Shown here: positions 18,024 to 25,819 of the stretch, piece after piece | How positions within the stretch are numbered: position 1 is the stretch's first letter | Layout: each line of letters starts with the position of its first letter | Source of the DNA: NIOZ-UU35 sp964344175 | GTDB taxonomy: Bacteria; Chloroflexota; Anaerolineae; Anaerolineales; UBA11858 | Direction: 5' to 3' | Length of the DNA: 64,000 nucleotides | Assembly: GCA_964344175.1 (NCBI GenBank) | Contig: CAYFMI010000008.1 | Coordinates: 1 to 64,000, forward strand | Made by a program: the position numbers and the translations under genes | Notes under the pieces: generated by a model | What the model saw: only the letters and a program-made list of their open reading frames with translations | The model's database searches: none | Told to the model about the DNA's origin: nothing

Positions 18024-19103
18024 TTAAGGCGCGTGCAGCACAAACAATTCTTGAATGTACTGAGCTGCCAGCAAATCCAGGCCTTTGTCCATCGTCTCAG
18101 GGATCATTGCGGGCGGACTGTCGTGATCGTAGGTCTGATTGGGAGGCAGGTCGTTCAGCCGTACCCAGGGGACTCCGCCTTGCACAGCTGCGTTGACGAT
18201 ATTGACAGCGTGATCCACATCGGGCTGAACATGATCGACCTCACTCTGCAATCTTTGATAGGGAACCTGCACACCAGAGATGAACTTGAGCGCCTCGCGC
18301 TCGCCCCAAAATTCCAGATCGTCACACGGCTGAAAATCAATCCGGGTGCTGTTGGTGCAATCCACCGTAGTATCGAAGCGATCTACCGGCCCTTCCCAAT
18401 CCATGAAGAAAACCACCGGCAGATCGGGGTGGCGCGCCAAGGCCCCAGAGGCCATTGTCACGCCATACGAAAACGAAGCCAGACCAACACGTTCAGCATC
18501 CACCTCGGGCAACTCAGCGGCAAACTCAATCACTGCAGCCAGCCCGTCCTGCTGGGCATAGCCGTTGAAATCTTCCTCGCCTTCGCTATGGCCGCGCCCG
18601 TCAGGATCAAATGAAATTGAAACAATACCCGCTTCGGTCAGCACCGCACCCATGCCGCGCGGTGAGCGGAAGCGGGCGCCATCTCCGGTGCCGCCAGGGA
18701 CAACGACCACCGCCGGGAAAGGGCCTTCGCCCTCAGGAACCATGACATGCACATAAAGAGCGGCTCCTGTTGTGGGGTTAGTTACCCAGAACTCTTCGCC
18801 CGTCGCCGCGCCCGCTCCCGGCTGAGGAAACTCTCCTTCGGGCTGGGTGCAATCATCCGGGCAATTTCCCTGGTTCTCTGGCCCATCGCAAATGCCATCG
18901 CCGCACTTCCCGTGAGGGGCACTCTCGCCCGAGGCGGGTTCTCCCTCCGGGGGCATGGGCGGGGCAATTTCCTCCGCGTCTGGCGGATCGGCTTCCGCCG
19001 CTTCTGGCGTTGCCGTATCTTGGCTTTTTCCAACAAGGCCTGTCAACGAACAGGCGACAGAAAGCAACACCAATAACATGATGATGAACAGAGACCGCTT
19101 CAT
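18024..19103 (-). CDS. alpha/beta hydrolase lipoprotein (dienelactone-hydrolase-like)
   Basis: 359 aa. Lipobox LLSVAC follows the signal peptide, so it is membrane-anchored outside the cytoplasm. Next come an acidic/Pro linker, a Cys-rich CGDGICDGPENQGNCPDDC module and a hydrolase domain with HVMVPEGEGPFPAVVVVPGG, VSISFDPDGRGHSEG and nucleophile elbow SFSYG (first Gly replaced by Ser). ATG 19103 has AAGGAGAAACCC upstream. Substrate unknown. It lies in a separate transcript with its own terminator. Confidence 0.82.
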   Translation of the reverse strand: MKRSLFIIMLLVLLSVACSLTGLVGKSQDTATPEAAEADPPDAEEIAPPMPPEGEPASGESAPHGKCGDGICDGPENQGNCPDDCTQPEGEFPQPGAGAATGEEFWVTNPTTGAALYVHVMVPEGEGPFPAVVVVPGGTGDGARFRSPRGMGAVLTEAGIVSISFDPDGRGHSEGEEDFNGYAQQDGLAAVIEFAAELPEVDAERVGLASFSYGVTMASGALARHPDLPVVFFMDWEGPVDRFDTTVDCTNSTRIDFQPCDDLEFWGEREALKFISGVQVPYQRLQSEVDHVQPDVDHAVNIVNAAVQGGVPWVRLNDLPPNQTYDHDSPPAMIPETMDKGLDLLAAQYIQELFVLHAP

Positions 19104-19191
19104 GGGTTTCTCCTTTCGATATGCTTTCATTCTATCTTTCGGTTGTTCAGAAGCGCTTCAGGGATTGTAAAATCGCTGCAAAATGGAAAGG

Positions 19192-19956
19192 TCATCCAGC
19201 AAGCTTTTGGATGCGCGCATCATCCCACGGAATGAATTCTCCGCTCCACTCGTGTGGCGCATCCAACGCCAGAAGAGCCAACGCCTTGCCCGGCAGTTCC
19301 GGCGGCAGCAGAGCGCCCCCGGCAAATAGATTAACAAATTTTTTGTGGAACTCATCGGGCATCCCTGTTGCCCCATCACGCCGGATGACATCCTGCATGG
19401 CCGTATCGACCGCCCCAGGTCGGAAAGCAATAGCCGTGATCTCCGGCTCCTCAGCAGCCAGGATATTGGTAAACGAATTGATGGCCGCTTTAGCGGCTGA
19501 ATAGGCCCCCCAACCGGGTACCACCTTGACTGCCGCTCCGCTAGAGACATTGATCACGCGACCGGCGCGCTTCCGCAAATAGGGCAGCGCGGCCTGCGTA
19601 AGCATCACCGGCCCCAGCACATTGACTGCCAAATTTTGTGTCCAGGCCTCTAAACGGCCCTCCGCGATGGGCGCAATCGGCTCGATAATCCCGGCGTTGT
19701 TGACCAGCGCGTCCAGCCCGCCGAAGCGTTCCACGGCTGCGGCCAGCAACGCGCGGCAATCTTCGGGCGTACTTACATCCCCAGGGATAGCCAGAGCAGC
19801 CCCACCCTCAGCCCGAATGCTTGTAACCACTGCATCCAGCGCGCCCTCCGTGCGGGCATTGAGTACCACATTGGCGCCCATCTCTGCGGCAATGCGCGCT
19901 GCCGCCGCGCCCAGCCCCCGCGACGCCCCGGTGATGATAATGGTTTTCTCGGTCAT
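19192..19956 (-). CDS. SDR-family oxidoreductase
   Basis: 254 aa classical short-chain dehydrogenase/reductase. NAD(P) motif TGASRGLGAAAAR, NNAGII, catalytic YSAAK (in WGAYSAAKAAINSF), and an upstream Ser in INVSSGAAVK. ATG 19956 was chosen for GGAGG 4 nt upstream. Substrate not predictable. It is close downstream of the S10 peptidase gene (36 nt) on the same strand. Confidence 0.92.
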   Translation of the reverse strand: MTEKTIIITGASRGLGAAAARIAAEMGANVVLNARTEGALDAVVTSIRAEGGAALAIPGDVSTPEDCRALLAAAVERFGGLDALVNNAGIIEPIAPIAEGRLEAWTQNLAVNVLGPVMLTQAALPYLRKRAGRVINVSSGAAVKVVPGWGAYSAAKAAINSFTNILAAEEPEITAIAFRPGAVDTAMQDVIRRDGATGMPDEFHKKFVNLFAGGALLPPELPGKALALLALDAPHEWSGEFIPWDDARIQKLAG

Positions 19957-19992
19957 ATAACCTCCAGACATCAGGCGTCCTTTTTTCAGTAT

Positions 19993-21498
19993 TTATTCCG
20001 GCAGCGCCGAAGTCACAAACGCCGCCAGATCGCCCTTCAACTTTTCCAGCGAGGGCTGGTGAATATACATCATATGCCCGGCCTCGTAAAAGCTCATGGA
20101 TATATTGCCGCGCAGGCTGTCATCCAGGTGCAGGTGATCGAAGGTGTACAACGTAGCAAAATAAGGCGTCGCCAGATCGTAATAACCATTGCCCACAAAA
20201 ACTTTCAAATACGGGTTAATGCTCATCGCCTTGCGCAAGGTCTCAGCCACATCGACAAAGGCATTCTGGTGCTTATCATAGGTCCAGGGCTGCACGCGCC
20301 CGGTCAAAATCTCATAGGGCAAATCACTCTCAAATTCAAGTTCCGCCCGCAAGTAGTCGTTAAGCGTGGCCGTGTACGGCCCGGTAATCGCCGCCAGGCT
20401 AGGATCAAACTCCCACTGCTCCCCGGCAGCATCACGGTCGATGCCCTTGAAACGCGTGTCCAGGCGCCCCGTGGTGCGCCGCTCGTGACGCAATAACTCT
20501 TTAATAAAGCGCATGATCTCGATGCGCAGATTGGTCTGTTGGATATATTCCGGGGATAAGCCGGTATAGCGGGCCAGTCGCGCGGCTGTTTGGGCTTGTT
20601 CCTCGGACGAGAGCGAAGCGCCTGCCATCAACGCGCGGGCATACTCGCCAACGGCATAGGCTTCGACTTCATCAAGCGTGGCGCGCAAATCTTGCTGAAG
20701 TTCAGCATCCAGCCGATCATGATACCAGGCTGTGGCCGCGTAAGTCGGCAAGAATAAGATATAGGGCAAGTCATTGCCGGGGGTGAAATAAGCTGTCTGA
20801 AAGTTCAAGATCGACGATACCAACATAATGCCATTCAAGTACATGCCGTGCCGTTCCTGCAAATAGCCCGATAATCCGGCAGAGCGCGTTGTGCCGTAGC
20901 TCTCACCGATCAAAAATTTTGGCGAAACCCAGCGGTTGTAGCGCGTGGTATACAAACGAATAAAATCCCCCACCGACTCAATATCCTTGCTAAACGAATG
21001 AAACTGTTTGGGGTCCTCCCCCGGCACCGCCCGGCTGAAGCCGGTGGTCACCGGATCAATGAAAACCAGGTCAGTGACATCCAGCAAGGAAAAATCGTTA
21101 TCAATCAACTCAAAAGGCGGCGGCGGCATCTCGCCCTCAGGCGTCATCGCTACCCGCCGCGGCCCTAGCAATCCCAGATGCAACCACACCGACGAAGACC
21201 CCGGCCCACCGTTGAAGGCAAAAGTCAGCGGGCGCGCCTTGCGGTGCTGGGCATCGGAGAACGTTACATCGCGGTCGAGGGTATAGGCCACAAAAAAGAT
21301 CGCGGCCTTAGGCTTTTCGCCTTCGGCATCTTTTTGGGCCCCACCCCCAGCTTCGGCCTCCTCCTTCAACACCAATGTCCCGGCAGTAGCCGTATAGCGG
21401 ATCTCTCGCCCGTCGATAGTCACACTGTGGCGCGTGATGGAGAGTTTATCTTCGGGCAAAGGGGGCGTTTTTTCGTTGGTGGTGTCTTCTTCAGACAT
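19993..21498 (-). CDS. S10 serine carboxypeptidase family protein
   Basis: 501 aa. Oxyanion motif NGGPGSSSVWLHLGLLGP, nucleophile motif GESYGTTRSAGL, and late His in AGHMMYIHQPS are S10 family signatures. No signal peptide is visible (N terminus MSEEDTTNEKTPPLP), unlike secreted eukaryotic members. ATG 21498 has AGGAGATCAC upstream. It probably trims C-terminal residues of peptides in the cytoplasm. Confidence 0.92.
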   Translation of the reverse strand: MSEEDTTNEKTPPLPEDKLSITRHSVTIDGREIRYTATAGTLVLKEEAEAGGGAQKDAEGEKPKAAIFFVAYTLDRDVTFSDAQHRKARPLTFAFNGGPGSSSVWLHLGLLGPRRVAMTPEGEMPPPPFELIDNDFSLLDVTDLVFIDPVTTGFSRAVPGEDPKQFHSFSKDIESVGDFIRLYTTRYNRWVSPKFLIGESYGTTRSAGLSGYLQERHGMYLNGIMLVSSILNFQTAYFTPGNDLPYILFLPTYAATAWYHDRLDAELQQDLRATLDEVEAYAVGEYARALMAGASLSSEEQAQTAARLARYTGLSPEYIQQTNLRIEIMRFIKELLRHERRTTGRLDTRFKGIDRDAAGEQWEFDPSLAAITGPYTATLNDYLRAELEFESDLPYEILTGRVQPWTYDKHQNAFVDVAETLRKAMSINPYLKVFVGNGYYDLATPYFATLYTFDHLHLDDSLRGNISMSFYEAGHMMYIHQPSLEKLKGDLAAFVTSALPE

Positions 21499-21571
21499 GT
21501 GATCTCCTGTGATATGCAAAACACAAACTGTGATGCACATAACAACATTTCATAATTTGTATCATTTCAGT

Positions 21572-22531
21572 TCAGCCCGCCATCTCCTCACGCACGGCCT
21601 GATAAAGCGTCTCGGCTTTGAGTTCATGCAGAGTGTAGCACGGCGCTTTGAGATGGTCGGCCAGTTTCTGCGCCAGGCCCTGATCGAAGGCGGCGTGTTC
21701 CATATTAATGACTACACTGCGGACGTTATCGAGAGCGATCTTCTCGGCCAGGCGGTGGGCTTCGTCTTGCGGCGGCAGACTCCCCATCGAGACATTCCCC
21801 GCTCCATCGGTCAGCATAATCATCAACGGCTCCACATCCGGATAAATCATACTCTGCTGCTGGATGACCTGATGCGCCAAAAACAAGCCCGCGGCCAAAG
21901 GCGTTTTACCTCCTACGGGAATATCGGTCAACGCCCGCTGGGCGAGTTGCACAGAGTTAGTCGGCGGCAAAATCAGGGTGGCGCGGTCTTTTTGGAAAAC
22001 AATCAACCCCACGCGGTCGCGGCGTTGATAGGCATCGGTCAACAGCGAGAGAATGGCCCCCTTTGTCGCCGACATGCGCTCGGCCACCGCCATCGACCAG
22101 GAGGCATCGACGACAAACAACACCAGATTGGCCGTTTGTTTGACGCGCACCTTCTGCTGTAGATCCTGGCGGCGAATCGCAAACGCCACCTCTTTACGCT
22201 GCTCTTCGCGTTCCTTTTGATAGGGCGCAGCCGCGCGGATGGTGGCGTCGAAGGCGATATCGCTGGTTTTCCCGTTTGCCGGTCGAGATTGAATATAGCG
22301 GCCGCGCTTGCGCTCAGTGCGAGTGCGCGAACGACGGCCTCCCCGCCGCCTGGAGAGGCGGTCGAGGGGGGTTTCGAATTTTCGAGCGTCAAAAGACTCC
22401 CCCGCTTTTACCCGTTCACCGCCATCCCACCAATTCGCCGAAGCAGTCTCGAAGACATCTTGCTTGGCGGCCTCAACCGGCCCGCGGGTTGATTCTTCTT
22501 TTTCTTCGCTGACGTTATCTGCTACGGCTTT
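21572..22531 (-). CDS. chlD: chelatase D-type part: linker plus VWA domain, reached by -1 shift
   Basis: Open frame of 319 codons with no good start of its own. It begins inside the A10 run and has no internal SD-preceded ATG before the conserved region. It encodes an acidic linker, an Arg-rich stretch (LSRRRGGRRSRTRTERKRGRY), SRPANGKTSDIAFDATIRAAAP, and a VWA domain with MIDAS motif VDASWSM and MLTDGAGN. This is the layout of the D subunit C terminus of Mg/Co-chelatases. A -1 shift at the junction fuses it to the AAA+ part (679 aa in all). Confidence 0.85.
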   Translation of the reverse strand, partial: KAVADNVSEEKEESTRGPVEAAKQDVFETASANWWDGGERVKAGESFDARKFETPLDRLSRRRGGRRSRTRTERKRGRYIQSRPANGKTSDIAFDATIRAAAPYQKEREEQRKEVAFAIRRQDLQQKVRVKQTANLVLFVVDASWSMAVAERMSATKGAILSLLTDAYQRRDRVGLIVFQKDRATLILPPTNSVQLAQRALTDIPVGGKTPLAAGLFLAHQVIQQQSMIYPDVEPLMIMLTDGAGNVSMGSLPPQDEAHRLAEKIALDNVRSVVINMEHAAFDQGLAQKLADHLKAPCYTLHELKAETLYQAVREEMAG

Positions 22532-23610
22532 TTTTTTTCGTCAACTTCCTGGCGGTCGTCTTCCCCGGGCTGGCGTTCTTCAAGCGGCGCCGAGGCACCC
22601 TGAAGCTGCTCAATGCGTTCTTGTAATTCTTCGAAGCCAATATCAGCCTGGTCGAAGGGGCCGCGTTTGATGCGATGCGGGAAGGCCAGTTCTGCAGCTA
22701 AGGCGATGTCGCGCTCCGCAATGCGCCGACGCCCTTCGAAGGCTGCATGGGCGCGCGCCGCTTTGAGGATTACTAAATCTGAACGATGGCCGTCAACATT
22801 CAACGAGGCGCTTAACGCCGCAATAGAGAGCAAATCGCGGCGCGAGTACTGCACCTGCCGCACCAACTCGCGCGCATGTTCAATGCGCTCCGAAAGTTCG
22901 TGCTCCTTGTCCATCCACTGCTCGCGGAAACCATCGGCATCGGCTTCGAAAGCCAGGTTATGCTCCATAATGAAAACCCGCTCCTGAGGTGAGCGGATGC
23001 CGTGAATATCCACCGAAAGGGCAAAGCGGTCTAATAGCTGCGGGCGCAGGTCGCCTTCTTCGGGATTCATCGTCCCCACTAATATGAAACGCGCCGGATG
23101 GCTAAAGGAGATTCCCTCCCGCTCGACAATATTCATGCCCATTGCAGCCGAATCCAGCAAGAGGTCGACCACATGGTCATCCAACAAATTGACTTCATCA
23201 ATATACAACAGCCCGCGATTAGCCGCTGCCAACACGCCCGGCTCAAAATGACGTTCCCCTTTTTGGATCGCCATTTCAATATCCAGGGTCCCTACAACGC
23301 GGTCTTCGGTTGCCGAGACCGGCAAGTTCACAAATGGCGTGGTGCGCATTTCGACTTCGTACTCGGCCCGTTCCCGGCATTCGGTGCACCAGGTATGCGA
23401 ACGATCGGGGTCGCAGCCAAAACGGCATTCGGTGATGACTTTCACCGAGGGCAGCAAAGCGGCCAACGCGCGCGCCGCAGTCGATTTTGCCGTGCCGCGC
23501 TCACCGCGAATCAGCACACCGCCAATGCGCGGGTACACGGCGTTCAGGATGAGGGCACGCTTCATCCGCTCTTGACCAACAATAGCAGTAAAAGGATAAA
23601 TTGTAGGCAT
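22522..23610 (-). CDS. chlI: chelatase I-type AAA+ ATPase
   Basis: 362 aa. The N terminus is YPFTAIVGQERMKRAL; Walker A is RGERGTAKSTAARAL; the CRFGCDPD...CTEC insert, DLEVNLLDD-type Walker B (YIDEVNLLDDHVVDLLLDSAA) and sensor GTMNPEEGDLRPQLLDRF are all BchI/ChlI hallmarks. It ends EDDRQEVDEKKKP then TAG, immediately past a 10-A run. The AAA+ ring motor drives metal insertion into tetrapyrroles (Mg or Co); no other chelatase, heme or cobalamin gene lies in the window. Confidence 0.92.
   Translation of the reverse strand: MPTIYPFTAIVGQERMKRALILNAVYPRIGGVLIRGERGTAKSTAARALAALLPSVKVITECRFGCDPDRSHTWCTECRERAEYEVEMRTTPFVNLPVSATEDRVVGTLDIEMAIQKGERHFEPGVLAAANRGLLYIDEVNLLDDHVVDLLLDSAAMGMNIVEREGISFSHPARFILVGTMNPEEGDLRPQLLDRFALSVDIHGIRSPQERVFIMEHNLAFEADADGFREQWMDKEHELSERIEHARELVRQVQYSRRDLLSIAALSASLNVDGHRSDLVILKAARAHAAFEGRRRIAERDIALAAELAFPHRIKRGPFDQADIGFEELQERIEQLQGASAPLEERQPGEDDRQEVDEKKKP
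22528..22550 (-). promoter_or_regulatory. candidate programmed -1 frameshift site (dnaX-like)
   Basis: Minus strand: AGGAAG (22545-22550), 10 nt, then the heptamer A AAA AAG in the zero frame (22528-22534), within ten consecutive A. The zero-frame stop TAG is 3 nt further (one codon, CCG, between). Slippage by -1 enters the VWA frame. SD-like spacing and heptamer equal those of Escherichia coli dnaX. Confidence 0.7.
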
Positions 23611-23653
23611 AGATTTTTCTCAAAAAGATGCTTATTTTGTGTCGCAAAAACAA

Positions 23654-23766
23654 TAGACCTTACGCAGTTCGATAAAAGATATTCCGGAAATAGGGGGGTG
23701 GGGGGGCGCGAAGCGCCCCCCCCCCCCCCTATTTCCGGGCTTTCCCTGCACAAATGCGCAACTCCT
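23654..23766. mobile_element. MITE family 1, copy B
   Basis: 113-bp hairpin element from TAGACCTTACGCAGTTCG to ...GCGCAACTCCT, flanked by perfect 6-bp repeats AAACAA (23648-23653, 23767-23772). The arms CCGGAAATAGGGGGG and CCCCCCTATTTCCGG pair around a GC-rich tip. Confidence 0.8.
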
Positions 23767-23813
23767 AAACAAGTTACTTAGATTAGAATGTCGCGATAAT
23801 CTTACCACAAAGG

Positions 23814-23842
23814 TTGTCAAGTTATCTTTTAGCCCTTATAAT
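23814..23842 (+). promoter_or_regulatory. rpsA promoter
   Basis: TTGTCA, 17-nt spacer, perfect TATAAT (23837-23842), ~39 nt before the rpsA ATG. A strong sigma-70-type promoter, as expected for a ribosomal protein gene. Confidence 0.8.
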
Positions 23843-23881
23843 GTGATGCTGATCTTATAAACTTGGAGTGTATGAAATAAT

Positions 23882-25366
23882 ATGACTGAAAGTGAAGCCC
23901 TCGTCGCCGAGAACGTTGTTGGAGGAGAAGTAGAAGAAGCGCCAGAACACCAGCTTACAATGGAAGAATTGCTGGATGAGGAAGGTTTAGATTTTGACCT
24001 GCCAAAATCAGGGGAAGTCAGAGAAGGCATCATCGCTTCCGTATCAAAGTCTGAAATTCTTGTTAGCATTGGCGCCAAATCTGAAGGTATTATTCCTGGT
24101 CGAGAACTCGATCAGCTTGAGCCTGAAGTTTTGGAAAGTTTTGAAGTTGGACAGCCAATTACGGTTTATGTCCTCACCCCTGAGGATCGCAATGGGAATC
24201 TCGCCGTTTCCTATACTCGCGCCCAAGAAGAAAAAGATTGGGAGCTGGTTGAAGAATTGAAAGAAAGCGGAGGCGCCTACGATGGTGAAATCTCTGGTTT
24301 CAACAAGGGAGGGCTTCTGGTTCCCATCGGTCGGCTGCGCGGGTTTGTGCCTGGCTCACAAATCAGCCTGACACGCCGCACCACTGGCGACACCCCGGAA
24401 AAACGCTGGGGCAAGTTGATCGGTGAACCGATTGAGGTAACCATCATCGAAGTGGATCGTTCTCGCCGCCGCCTGATTCTTTCAGAGCGCAAGGCCCTGA
24501 ACGAAACCCGCGAAACACTCAAAGACCGTCTCTTAGACGAGTTAGCCATTGGCACCGTCGCCCGGGGCCGCGTGACCAGCCTGGCAAATTTCGGCGCTTT
24601 CGTGAACATTGATGGCGCGGATGGATTAGTCCACTTATCTGAGATTTCCTGGGAGCGCATCAAGCATCCCAAGGATGTCCTCAAAGTTGGGCAAGAAGTG
24701 GAGGTCAAGGTCATCAGCCTCGACCAGGAACGCAAACGCATTGGTCTCTCCATTCGCCAATTGCAGGAGAACCCCTGGCTGGTGAAAGTGCGCGACCTCA
24801 AAGAGGGTCAGCTTGTGGCCGGGACGATCACTCACCTGACCGATTTCGGTGCCTTTGCCCGTCTGGAAGACCGCGACCTGGAGGGGTTGATCCACATCTC
24901 TGAGTTGAGCGCGGACCGCGTTGAGCACCCCAAAGAGGTTGTCAAAGTTAGCGACACCCTCACCCTGCGCATCATCAACATCGATCGCGAAAAGTACCGC
25001 ATTGGCCTGAGTCTCCGCAAAGTTGATTCCGGCGCTTATATTGACCTGGACTGGAAGATGGTAAAAGACGAAGTAGACGCTTCGTTCGACTCTGCCTACG
25101 AAGATGCAGAAGCCGCCCCTCCTTCAGAAACTGATGCAGACAGCGCAGAAGACGAGACCCCAGCCGCCGAGACCGAAGTTGTTGAGACCCCAGCTGTTGA
25201 GGCCGAAGCTGTCGAGACCGAAGCTGTCGAGACCGAAGTTGTTGAGGCCGAAGCTGTCGAGACCGAAGCCGCCGAAGCCGAAGTTGCTGAGGTCGAAGAA
25301 GCTCCTGTTGAAGAAGAAGCCCCCGCCGAAGAAATCGAAAGCGAAGAACTCGAAGCAGGCAAGTAG
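23882..25366 (+). CDS. rpsA: 30S ribosomal protein S1 (four S1 domains)
   Basis: 494 aa. Four S1/OB repeats start near residues 46 (GEVREGIIASVSKSEILVSIG), 132, 219 (GTVARGRVTSLANFGAFVNI) and 304 (GQLVAGTITHLTDFGAFARL). The last two carry the typical FGAF and GLVHLSE/GLIHISE motifs. The acidic tail (~100 aa) is made of VETEAVE-type repeats. S1 binds mRNA for translation initiation. The four-domain form is shorter than the six-domain proteobacterial protein. It has its own promoter and double terminator. Confidence 0.93.
   Translation: MTESEALVAENVVGGEVEEAPEHQLTMEELLDEEGLDFDLPKSGEVREGIIASVSKSEILVSIGAKSEGIIPGRELDQLEPEVLESFEVGQPITVYVLTPEDRNGNLAVSYTRAQEEKDWELVEELKESGGAYDGEISGFNKGGLLVPIGRLRGFVPGSQISLTRRTTGDTPEKRWGKLIGEPIEVTIIEVDRSRRRLILSERKALNETRETLKDRLLDELAIGTVARGRVTSLANFGAFVNIDGADGLVHLSEISWERIKHPKDVLKVGQEVEVKVISLDQERKRIGLSIRQLQENPWLVKVRDLKEGQLVAGTITHLTDFGAFARLEDRDLEGLIHISELSADRVEHPKEVVKVSDTLTLRIINIDREKYRIGLSLRKVDSGAYIDLDWKMVKDEVDASFDSAYEDAEAAPPSETDADSAEDETPAAETEVVETPAVEAEAVETEAVETEVVEAEAVETEAAEAEVAEVEEAPVEEEAPAEEIESEELEAGK
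25156..25330 (+). repeat. imperfect tandem repeat in rpsA tail
   Basis: Runs of ~15-bp units (GAGACCGAAGCTGTC-like) encode alternating Val/Glu/Thr/Ala. A low-complexity tract prone to length change. Confidence 0.7.
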
Positions 25367-25389
25367 CCAAAAACAAGCACATTGATTTG

Positions 25390-25422
25390 AACAAGCGCAC
25401 CTGAACAGGTGCGCTTGTTTTA
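25390..25422 (+). terminator. rpsA terminator 1
   Basis: Perfect 14-bp inverted repeat AACAAGCGCACCTG / CAGGTGCGCTTGTT with a 2-nt centre, running into TTTT. Confidence 0.88.
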
Positions 25423-25425
25423 TGC

Positions 25426-25458
25426 AGATACCCCGCCGCAAGCAGCAGGGTATCTTTT
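25426..25458 (+). terminator. rpsA terminator 2
   Basis: AGATACCC / GGGTATCT stem (8 bp, 14-nt loop) followed by T4; tandem to the first terminator. Confidence 0.7.
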
Positions 25459-25800
25459 AGCGGAAAAAATTGCATAAGGGCTTCACCCCCAATCCCCCGT
25501 TTGCCATTCATCACCGCCGCAGACGGCGTGGTATTCTAGCTTTTCCGCATAAACCGGCACATTAGATTTTCGTAAGAATTGCTTTACAGTTCGGTAATTC
25601 AGCCAATAAATTGGACACCTTCTGGTAGAATTAAAGTTGAAATAGGTGCGATCCGTCCATGCACAGTTCCAAACAATATACGTAAGAAAAAGCCTTCTCG
25701 CCAAACTATTAACATCATCACCTTGCAACCTTGTCCGAGAATGGGCTGTGGGTATTCTTTCTCTATACCTGTAATTTAGAAACTCTACCAGCAAAACCAC
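25459..25800. other. intergenic stretch without a recognised gene
   Basis: About 340 bases between the rpsA terminators and the clpC SD. A short repeat (25514-25556) is shared with 58655-58700. A minus-strand open frame crosses it but runs into clpC and has no recognisable motif. No CIRCE or CtsR-like operator is obvious. Confidence 0.5.
25514..25556. repeat. CGCCG..CGGCG/TTTTCCGCATAAA repeat, copy 1
   Basis: CGCCGCAGACGGCG palindrome followed by a segment ending CTTTTCCGCATAAACCGG. A similar copy at 58655-58700 has CGCCGTAAACGGCG and TTTTTCCGCATAAATCCG. Confidence 0.5.
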
Positions 25801-25819
25801 TCCGTTAGGAGGTTGTGCC

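Noticed and set aside
25156..25330. CRISPR-like or minisatellite array in rpsA tail
   Set aside because: Units are contiguous, variable and coding; no spacers.
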